Positions 8,732 to 15,636 of a stretch of DNA of 18,401 nt are shown piece by piece. The notes under the pieces are model-generated. The model did no database searches. It saw only the letters and a program-made list of their open reading frames with translations, and was not told where the DNA came from. Every line of letters starts with the position of its first letter. Within the stretch, counting starts at the first letter, position 1. A program made the translations under genes and the position numbers. The DNA lies in NCBI GenBank assembly GCA_001275005.1, contig JWZX01003074.1:1-18401 (forward strand), given 5' to 3'. Source of the DNA: Chrysochromulina tobinii. Taxonomy: Eukaryota; Haptophyta; Prymnesiales; Chrysochromulinaceae.

Positions 8732-9320
8732 CGCGACCACGGCTCGTGGATTTGCCGACGCGCCGCTCGCGAGGGCACAGCCTGTGTGTGGGAGCAGATC
8801 TCCGTCAGATCTCCGACGAGTTTCGAACTAGTTTCGTCGCGAGGCGATCCCCACTGAGAACCGTGCAGTGTCGTTAAAATCGAACGAGTACGCGTATGGC
8901 CCGCGGCCCCAGCACCACACCCAAACAATGACACTCCACTGTCGCGTCTGTCGTGTTAACACGTTCACTCCACAGGGGCCAAACTGGCCGCGACGACGAC
9001 ACGTCTTTCAACATGTGTGACATCGACATCAGATCGGATGAAAAGGAAAAGCGTGCTGTGTTTGCTGTTTCGAGTCACACACGTATGTGGGTATGCGTTC
9101 TCGTACCGAGAGGGTCCCTATTTTACAGAGGGGGCTTCCGACGTGTTTCTCGCATGCACGCCCCTGCCTTAGCCCATGCTCACCCCGACCCCTACCCGAC
9201 CCCCGCTATTCCCCCGAGCCCAAACGGAACAAGCAGTGCGGCGTGCGCCCCCAGCAATCGAGAAAGCCGGCGCGGACCCATCATGAGAGCCGCAGACTCA
9301 TCATGAGAGCCGCAGACCCA
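8732..9320. other. Intergenic: 5' region of GST-like gene and 3' region of dynamin gene
   Basis: About 590 bp. 8796-8817 holds an 11-bp tandem pair (AGATCTCCGTC/AGATCTCCGAC) just upstream of the acceptor-like CACACAG at 8784-8782 on the minus strand, so part of this may be an intron of the GST-like gene. The remainder has moderate GC and no protein-like frame. The last 40 bp are a 20-bp repeat leading into the dynamin stop codon. Confidence 0.45.
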
Positions 9321-9328
9321 TCATGAGG
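9281..9328. repeat. 20-bp tandem repeat reaching the dynamin stop codon
   Basis: Two full copies (9281-9300 and 9301-9320, 18 of 20 identical) of a unit starting TCATGAGAGCCGC, and an 8-bp partial third copy from 9321. The dynamin stop codon (TCA on the plus strand, 9321-9323) is the first three bases of the partial copy. Confidence 0.85.
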
Positions 9329-12190
9329 TCGAAGGCCATGCGATGATGTCGCCAGGCTGCACCGGCATCGTGCGCAGCCCATCGATGACTGTCTGTGCAC
9401 GCTCGAGCTTCTCTATGAGGGCCACGCACTCGGCACGCCGTCGAACGGCGCTCTCCTCCTCTTGCAGCATCTCACCGAACTGGTCTTCGCGGTACAGTTC
9501 CATGATCAGGTCCTCTTGCAGGTTGGCGCGCACCTGAGCACCCGAGAAGGGCACAGAGCTACCATCACTCTCAAGGGCACACTCATGGACAATCGGTCAC
9601 ACGCGCCCAATCGCAATCAAGGACAATCAAGCGCCCAATCGCAATCAAGAACAATCAAGGACAATCAAGCGCCCAATCGCAATCAAGGACAATCAAGCGC
9701 ACCGCATTGACCAGAAAGTGCATGATGGCCTTGGGCACCGAGTCGAGCAGGTTCTTGCGCACGATCCCGTAGTACGAGATGAGCAGCGAGCGGATGATCT
9801 CCGTCTCGAGCTGCTCGCGAGATTGCTCTCGAGATTGCTCCCCAGCAGCCCCAGCAGCACGCCCGCCGGCGCCGTACTGGGCACTCAAAGGGTTGTAGCT
9901 GTGGCTCGTCGACTCGGCGCCGTACTGAGCGCTGCCGTTGAGCGCGGCGGAGAAGAGCGAGTCCCTCTGCCGCCGGTCGGGCTGAGACGGGGGCGCCGTC
10001 GCAGGCGCTCCGCCGAAGAAGCCGCTAATGAAGGTTTCCGTGTCTTTAAGCATGGGTGGTGGCGGGGGTGGTGGGGGGGGCGGCGGCAGTGGCCGTTGCT
10101 GCGTCAGTGGCACAGGCACAGGCGCTGGCGCGCCCCCCGCGGCGGCAAGGAAGGACTGCGCGATGTGGCGCATAGCACTGGCACCGCCCACAAAGTCGGG
10201 ATGCGCCGTGTTGAGGTATGCGAGCTCGATGTCCATCAGGTTGCGCACCTGGACGAGGCACCAGGAGCGCCATGCGTGGGCGGTGACTTGGACACCATCG
10301 AGTGAGGCACTCAGCGGCACTCCGCGGCACTCCGCAGCACTCCGCGGCACTCAGAGCCACCCAGCGGCACTCCGAGCCACTCAGATGCAATGGCATCGGC
10401 GAGCTCACCATCTCGGCACATCCGGTGAATTCACAGGCACACGGGAGCACAGTGCCATCTCGGCGAGCTCACCATCTCGGCCGCCTTCTGCTCCCGACGC
10501 GAGAGCGACCTTTCCCCACAGGCCTGGATGCGCAGCTGCAGGGCCGCGTACCGGCTCACCGGCGGCGGCAGGCAAGCAGGCAGCAGCCGCATCATCTCAG
10601 CAAGCACGAGCTCAACTGCCTTGAGGCAGTGAGGGCGCAGCAGCTGGATTTGCTGTCGGGCGAGGCTCTCGAAGGCCCCCTCGGGCACGAAGAGGGGCGT
10701 GCGCGTGCCGGTCGCCTGCCGTATGGCGCGAGCGATGTCGGCCTCGCTCAGGCCATAGCATGCGTCGACGCTCCGCATGGCCTCATGGAACTGCGTACGG
10801 AAGACGTCGTTGATCTTTGCCCCCCCAAGCAATTCACCGGATCCCCGCGCCGCATCCTGCACCATCACCGAGGTGCCGTCCAGCGCCTCAGAGTAGTTGG
10901 TGCAGAACTTGTGAATCATCTGCAGCACGAAGGCGCCCTGGTGCGAGCGGCCCTCGAGACGCTCGTCGCCAAAGTCCCTCAGCTCCGCACGCGCGCTCGA
11001 GAGGCTGCCGCTCACCTTTTGATGCAGAGCCGGAAGCGTCGCACGCACGTGCGAGAGAAGCAGCTCGTTGAGCCGGTGCGCAAGGTACCTGATGAGCGAG
11101 ATATGGACGAGATATGGATGAGATATGGATGAGATATGGATGAGATCATACTCAAGGAATGTCGATCCATGGCGATCGTTGGTAACCAACGGCAAATCCA
11201 AGGCAAACACTAAACAACCCATTGCAGTCACCGAGTGCTCATCCTCGCGGCGACCGATGAGGATCCGCCTCAATCAAAGGCCATCATCCGTAGCAATCAC
11301 CGTGAGCCCATCCTCGCGGCGATCGACTGGTACTGCGGGTGGTTGGCAAAGAACCTTGCCTCGTGCTCGCGCGCGGCCTGTGGGGACTTGCCGTCGAAGA
11401 GGTCTTGCTGCGAGCGGTTGACGACACCGACGAAGCCGCGCTTCAGAGGGATCACGCGCCCTTGGAGCACCGCCAGCGCGTCCGTGCCCGCGTCCATCAA
11501 ATCCAGTTTCGTCAATACGCCGATCGTGCGAAGCCCCTCGGGGTCCACACGCCGGGCGAGCTGGATGGCATCGGAGGTGGCGAGGTCCGCATTGGCCGCC
11601 GAGACCGCAAGGATCAACGACTCCTCCGGCTCGATGTACGTGAGCGCCATGGCGCGCAGCTGCTCCTCGATGTTCGCGGGCTGGTCGGCGATCGGTACCT
11701 TGGTCATACCGGGCAAGTCGACCAGCGAGAGGTCGACCACGTGTGGGGAGTAGATGGCGAGCCGGATCGGGTCCGCCGACACGCTCTTCGACTTGCCGAG
11801 CTTGCGCTCCGTCTCGGCCTCGATCTCGGCGCGGATGGCCTCGAATGATGTGAAGCGCCGGCCCGGCGCGTGCAGAAACTCACCCCATTCAACAGTCGCC
11901 CCTTCGTCAGTCGCCGAGGCGGTATCACCGTCCGCGGCAGTGCGCACCAGCTGCAGAACGAGCGGACGTCGCGTCACGATGCCTGTGCCACGGGGGAGGA
12001 AGTCGCGACCTACGAAAGACTCGAGAACCGACGACTTGCCGCTGCTCTGGCTGCCGATGACGACGATCTGTGGCAGCTTCGGGGCCTGCGCTTGACCACC
12101 ACTCACAACCAGAACGTCCTGCAGTTTGTTCAAGACCTGCAGCAGCGGAGGCTCCTGTACCGGCTCCGGTCGCCGTTCTTGCGCTTCCAT
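9321..12190 (-). CDS. Dynamin-related GTPase, Drp1/Vps1 type
   Basis: Four exons (12190-11301, 11088-10473, 10248-9703, 9533-9321) join exactly in frame to 754 residues. GTPase motifs: G1 GSQSSGKS at 46-53, G2 [10 protein letters not shown] with Thr73, G3 DLPG at 158-161, G4 TKLD at 227-230. Across the splices the dynamin middle domain reads continuously ([43 protein letters not shown]), gapless against animal dynamins as I recall them. Exon 3 has a variable insert with a run of 11 or more prolines and then FISGFFGG. The GTPase effector domain is [20 protein letters not shown]...[13 protein letters not shown] through [21 protein letters not shown] in exon 4. There is no PH domain and no C-terminal Pro-rich tail, so the likely job is organelle (mitochondrial, peroxisomal, plastid) or vesicle fission as a self-assembling collar. 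Gene downstream of the cold-shock gene on the same strand. Confidence 0.93.
9534..9702 (-). repeat. Dynamin intron 3, 169 nt, three composite TTGATTG repeats
   Basis: Donor AATGCG/GTGCGC, acceptor GCTCAG/GTGCGC, phase 0. It contains 28-bp units at 9603-9630 and 9669-9696 with a 38-bp version between (9631-9668). In the sense direction each is built from CTTGATTGTC-like 10-bp words plus GATTGGGCG. The first six bases of the intron equal the first six of the next exon. Confidence 0.88.
10249..10472 (-). repeat. Dynamin intron 2, 224 nt, with 8 x 10-bp repeat and junction copy
   Basis: Donor GAGATG/GTGAGC, acceptor GTCCAG/GTGCGC, phase 0. 10308-10387 is eight head-to-tail 10-bp units (CACTCCGCGG-like). 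A copy of the exon-intron junction (plus-strand GGCGAGCTCACCATCTCGGC at 10462-10481) recurs at 10398-10417, 64 bp into the intron. Confidence 0.85.
11089..11300 (-). repeat. Dynamin intron 1, 212 nt, with 4 x 11-bp repeat and junction copy
   Basis: Donor TCACG/GTGATT, acceptor GCTCATCAG/GTACC, phase 2. 11098-11141 is four 11-bp units (GAGATATGGAT). The last about 34 nt around the donor (about 11293-11326) recur with few changes at about 11224-11257, an offset of 69 to 70 bp. Confidence 0.85.
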
Positions 12191-12364
12191 TTGTGTGTTT
12201 GACGCTCGATCGCGAGGACGAACTCACGTCTTTGGTGCACGCGCGCACACACGCACACGGGAAATGCCACGTTCGTGCTTTTACGTTGCCGCCGTTACCC
12301 GGAACTATGAACCTTTTTTGGACAAGTTTCGCGACCTAGGGGAGGTAATCCCCCCCCCTTCATC

Positions 12365-13396
12365 TCAGGTCCTGCCGCGCTTGGTGCCCTTGTCGGCCGC
12401 AACGGCGTCGTTTCTGCCCTCTGCAACGCCCGACGCTGCCGTGCCACCAACTGCTTCGCCGGTAGCCGCCACAGAGCCGGTGACCGCCTCTGCCCTATAT
12501 CGTTGTTTCGGCTCGTCCAAGATCCTGACGAAACGGACGGGCGTGCCCTCCTGCAATCGCGTACCGTCGAGGATGGCGCTATTGTGCACGAAGAGGTCGA
12601 CGCCGCCCGCACGAGGGCAGATGAATCCATAGCCCTTGTCGTCATTCCAGCGCGCGACCGTGCCTCCTTCCGTTGGCGGCCCCCCATGGCGCGCCTGTGC
12701 CGACGAGCGCTCAAGCTCCTCGAGCTTCTGTCGGGCATGTACGACAGCGAGCTCAGCCTGCCGGAGCACGTCACGCTGGGCATCCACTGCATCTGCTGCC
12801 TGATCGGCCTTCTTGCGCGCATCCATTGCCCTCTGCTTCTCCGACGCCTCCCACTCGGCCGCAGCGCCGGCTGCGGCGGCGGTCGCGGCGCGGAAGACGG
12901 CGGCGGCAATAGCGTGCTGGCGCGACAGATGCCCCGGAGGTGGTACCGCTGGAGCTGGCACCGCTGGAGCTGGCACCGCTGGAGGTGGCATCGCTGGAGG
13001 TGGCATCGCTGGAGGTGGCATCGTGGTTCTCGGCATGCCGCTGACCGGAGCAACAGGTGGCTGCTGGTAGGCAGGCGGTGCCAGGAAGGTTGTGGGTGGC
13101 AGCTGATGGTGGCCTCGAGGCTGGTAGCCGGTCGACGGACGATAATCCTGGGGAGGCTGGTAGCTGGGCGGTGGCTGGTAGCCCGGCGGCGGCTGAAAGG
13201 GTGGCGGTGGCTGATGGGTAGGCGGATGGCTCAACCTGCCTGGCTGTTGGCCGCTCGTGGGCGGATGCAGCTGTGCTCGAGGCGGGTAGCCGGTCGACGG
13301 ACGATAATCCTGGGGAGGCTGGTAGCTGGGCGGTGGCTGGTAGCTCGGCGGCGGCTGAAAGGGTGGCGGTGGCTGATCGGTAGGCGGATGGCTCAT
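12365..13396 (-). CDS. Proline-rich cold-shock-domain RNA/DNA-binding protein
   Basis: Reading from the first in-frame ATG (13396) gives 343 residues. The frame stays open and protein-like further upstream, with LPQPQPQLL and RVAQGLSRGS, to a stop near 13568 and without an ATG, so the true start is probably in an upstream exon; CCACAG at about 13550 is an acceptor candidate. Order of parts: two 54-residue Pro/Gln/Tyr-rich repeats, a run of MPPPA/VPAPA pentapeptides, an Ala/Glu/Lys-rich helical or coiled segment (about 175 to 240), then a cold-shock domain at about 245 to 310 with RNP1 KGYGFI and RNP2 DLFVH, and a short basic tail (KGTKRGRT). Cold-shock domains bind single-stranded RNA or DNA. 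The YQPPPSYQPP repeats are the kind of low-complexity region that drives condensation, which is inference. The dynamin start lies 174 bp downstream. Confidence 0.8.
   Translation of the reverse strand: MSHPPTDQPPPPFQPPPSYQPPPSYQPPQDYRPSTGYPPRAQLHPPTSGQQPGRLSHPPTHQPPPPFQPPPGYQPPPSYQPPQDYRPSTGYQPRGHHQLPPTTFLAPPAYQQPPVAPVSGMPRTTMPPPAMPPPAMPPPAVPAPAVPAPAVPPPGHLSRQHAIAAAVFRAATAAAAGAAAEWEASEKQRAMDARKKADQAADAVDAQRDVLRQAELAVVHARQKLEELERSSAQARHGGPPTEGGTVARWNDDKGYGFICPRAGGVDLFVHNSAILDGTRLQEGTPVRFVRILDEPKQRYRAEAVTGSVAATGEAVGGTAASGVAEGRNDAVAADKGTKRGRT
12948..13022. repeat. Five 15-bp minisatellite units in cold-shock gene
   Basis: Five head-to-tail 15-bp units: two GCTGGAGCTGGCACC and three GCTGGAGGTGGCATC. 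They encode VPAPA and MPPPA pentapeptides on the minus strand. Confidence 0.92.
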
Positions 13397-13432
13397 ACTA
13401 CCTGGCTGTTGGCCGCTCGTGGGCGGATGCAG
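13109..13432. repeat. 162-bp in-frame tandem duplication in cold-shock gene
   Basis: Copies 13432-13271 and 13270-13109 encode 54 residues each and differ at only about eight residues. Both start LHPPTSGQQPG and contain QPPQDYRPSTGY. The high identity points to a recent duplication. Confidence 0.92.
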
Positions 13433-14072
13433 CTGCGGTCTAAGCAGCTGTGGCTGTGGCTGTGGCAGATGCGGCGGCACGCGGCGAGGTGCAAGAGAGC
13501 CGCGCGAGAGGCCCTGTGCGACACGCTGGATCCTGGCGACTGTGGTTCGAGAGTGTGAAGATTAGTGTGAACTGGCATAACTACTCGGCCCCCGGGGGTA
13601 GTCGTCGTCGCTTTGTCGGAAGTCTACATGTGACGTGTGGATCGAGTGAGGATCGAGTCGTTCGCGATAGGATATCAGAATGATCAATTTCCCGATCCTG
13701 CAGATTTTTTCCGAGATATAGAATTATGCAACCAATATCGGCATCAATCTCGGACCGTTTGCATTGTGGGCGGGGGAGAAAATGCGATCACGCAATCTTT
13801 CCGGCCTGGCGCATGGCGTTCATGCACCGCTCGACCGCGACGATCCGCCTGCACTTCAGCCGCCTATCCAGCCCGCTGAACGGCGCCTGCATTCGTCCGC
13901 TCTCGAACTGGCCCACGCACTTCAGGCATTCGAGGGTGCTGCATCCTCCGCATGTCAAGCCGACACTCACAGAGATAGCGAATGAGGTGTGCACGCCGCG
14001 CCCTGCTCGGAAGTATATGCGAGCACACGTCTTGCTCATTGCACTCTGCTGCCCCGTTTGCTATAGCGTGAT
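13397..14072. other. Divergent region between cold-shock and alternative oxidase genes
   Basis: It contains the in-frame 5' continuation of the cold-shock gene to about 13568, then an AT-richer stretch (13640-13740) likely to be promoter. 13760-14040 is GC-rich with open frames on both strands, including a small Cys-rich minus-strand frame listed separately. Confidence 0.45.
13788..14039 (-). CDS. Candidate small Cys-rich protein, unrecognised
   Basis: An 83-residue frame from ATG 14039. Cysteines are clustered (LTCGGCSTLECLKC, then LKCRRIVAVERC) with a CX8C pair at the end, loosely reminiscent of small mitochondrial CHCH proteins but without their exact CX9C spacing. It starts only 34 bp from the divergent alternative oxidase ATG, and frames on the opposite strand are also open, so it may be chance. 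I do not recognise it. Confidence 0.2.
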   Translation of the reverse strand: MSKTCARIYFRAGRGVHTSFAISVSVGLTCGGCSTLECLKCVGQFESGRMQAPFSGLDRRLKCRRIVAVERCMNAMRQAGKIA

Positions 14073-14899
14073 ATGGCCGATCACACGGGTCGTCAACAGA
14101 ACCATATCTGGAGCGAGGCCGAGTTGGCGAAGGCTCTCGCAACGGCGCAAGATCACCACACGCCCATCACACTGCCTGACAAGCTCGCCTACGGCGTCAT
14201 GTACTACGGCTTATACCACCCGTTCAATTTCATCACGGGCTACACCAAGAACGATCCGTCCCCGCGGGCAATTGAGTGGCGCCTCATCGTCCTCGAGTCC
14301 TTTGCTGGAGTGCCCGGGTTCGTCGCCGCCGGCTTCCGTCACTTTCGCTCGCTGCGATCCCTGCGGCGCGACCACGGCTGGATCCACACCCTTCTCGAGG
14401 AGGCCGAGAACGAGCGGATGCACCTTTTGGTGTGCCTGACGATGTTTAAGGCTGGGCCCATTACCCGACTCATGGTCGTGGGCGCCCAATTTGCATTGAG
14501 CCCTTTCCTCTTTCTCACGTACATGATCTATCCAAGGGTAATCCAAGGGCGGTGCATCGCTTCGTCGGCTACCTCGAACAAACAGCCTGCACCACCTACA
14601 AGAACGTCATCGACCACGTCGAAACGCCAGGCACGCGCCTGCACGAGGCCTGGTCCGACCTTCCCGCGCCCGAGATGGCCAAAGGGTACTGGAAGCTTTC
14701 GGACGACGCTAAGTGGGTGGACACCCTCAAGTGTATGTACGCCGACGAAACCCACCATCGGGACGTCAACCACACCTTTGCGGACATGGACACCGACGAT
14801 CCCAACCCCTTCATCACGAAGCACCGCGAGGACGCCGTTCGCGCGTGGAAGATCAGAAACGACTCGGCAAGCTCGTCCTCTGGCGTTGCCAAGATGTGA
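14073..14899 (+). CDS. AOX: Alternative oxidase (ubiquinol oxidase), reading frame interrupted by an 11-nt duplication
   Basis: Segments 14073-14537 and 14549-14899 together encode 271 residues. ATG 14073 follows an in-frame TAG at 14064. All six di-iron ligand positions are present: Glu75 in LESFAGVPG, Glu114 and His117 in EEAENERMHLL, Glu165 in RFVGYLEQTA, and Glu222 and His225 in ADETHHRDVNH. The enzyme passes electrons from ubiquinol to oxygen at the inner mitochondrial membrane without pumping protons. Two oddities: the usual LEEEA is LEQTA, and continuous reading needs 11 nt (14538-14548) to be skipped, which leaves a perfect YMIYPRAVHRFVGYLE. No obvious mitochondrial transit peptide precedes the domain, so an upstream exon may be missing. 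It could be an assembly error, a frameshifted pseudogene, or a spliced or otherwise tolerated insertion. Confidence 0.88.
14528..14549 (+). repeat. 11-bp tandem duplication breaking the AOX frame
   Basis: 14528-14538 and 14539-14549 match at 9 of 11 positions (both contain ATCCAAGGG). Removing one unit restores the conserved protein. The extra unit begins GT but ends GG, so it is not a canonical intron. A 29-nt GT-AG alternative (14519-14547) restores frame but deletes YMIYPR. Confidence 0.85.
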
Positions 14900-15141
14900 G
14901 AGTGTAGATGTTCCGTCCCCTCTGATCCGTCGGCGTTCACCTTGGGACATGTGAGAGCTGGCTTCAGCTGCGCGGCCAAACGCGAGGCGAGTGGACGGCT
15001 GCCACACTGATCACTCACGCGATACGGTCCTCTATGTATATGCGTATATGCGCCTTCCAGTCGGGCGTTGCTGGCGATTCCCACAGAAAGTGCGGGACCT
15101 CTAAGCGGTCCTTGCATGAGGGTGCCCGCGGGCAGTGAGTC

Positions 15142-15166
15142 GCCCGGCCGGGGCCGCCGGCCGGGC
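15142..15166. promoter_or_regulatory. Perfect 10-bp inverted repeat, GC-rich hairpin
   Basis: GCCCGGCCGG (15142-15151) and CCGGCCGGGC (15157-15166) are exact reverse complements around a 5-nt loop. It lies about 245 bp past the AOX stop, so it could be a 3' structure of AOX or a regulatory palindrome upstream of the MFS gene. Confidence 0.6.
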
Positions 15167-15180
15167 ATGAGCTAGGCATG

Positions 15181-15236
15181 AGCCAACGGTACCTATTGGC
15201 TGAGCCAACATCGAGAGCCAACAGTACTCATTGGCT
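15181..15236. promoter_or_regulatory. Two 21-bp AGCCAA-N9-TTGGCT palindromes, 35 bp apart
   Basis: 15181-15201 and 15216-15236 both read AGCCAA, nine bases, TTGGCT; the second half contains ATTGG, the reverse of CCAAT. A third AGCCAA is at 15203. Pairing and equal spacing suggest a dimeric or CCAAT-box-type factor site, about 400 bp before the MFS start. Confidence 0.5.
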
Positions 15237-15636
15237 GGAGTGCACCGTCGGCGCTACATGTACGTTAATAGGAGGTTGTGTGATAGATACGCGGAGCGTG
15301 TCTGTGGGGAATGTGAGGGGTAGGCGTTCGATTGAGGAGCGAGTTTCCGACGCGTGTCGCGTGGCTTGCTTGTGCCCGACTGTGAGAGCGTGGCCTGCGG
15401 TGTTACCCTAGTGTTACCCGCAAGCAGTGTGAGCTGACTGAGACTAATTTGTCTCGAACTTGCCGGTGGTCGTGCGTCTTGCCGAGATGGCATTCTAACG
15501 TGAACGTGAACGTGAATGTCTCGAACTTGAACAGTAACTTTCTAATCACTAGGGACACTATAGGCAGAAGAAAGGCGGGCTCAGCACAGAAGGCCGCGGT
15601 TGGAGTACGGTCGGTAGTGGTGTGCCGAATCAAATC

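Larger units (their letters stand above)
14900..15636. other. Intergenic between AOX and MFS transporter
   Basis: About 740 bp with the AOX 3' UTR and MFS promoter. It holds a 25-bp GC palindrome, two AGCCAA/TTGGCT hyphenated palindromes, and a short GTGAAC repeat at about 15500-15520. No convincing coding frame. Confidence 0.5.

Noticed and set aside
8953-9306. Plus-strand 117-codon frame between the GST and dynamin genes
   Set aside because: No recognisable motif and it runs into the 20-bp repeat at the dynamin 3' end; probably a chance frame.
13726-14439. Long plus-strand open frame overlapping the AOX gene
   Set aside because: It is in another frame than AOX, with no recognisable motif, and over 14073-14439 the AOX frame is clearly the coding one. 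The open frame follows from GC-rich composition.
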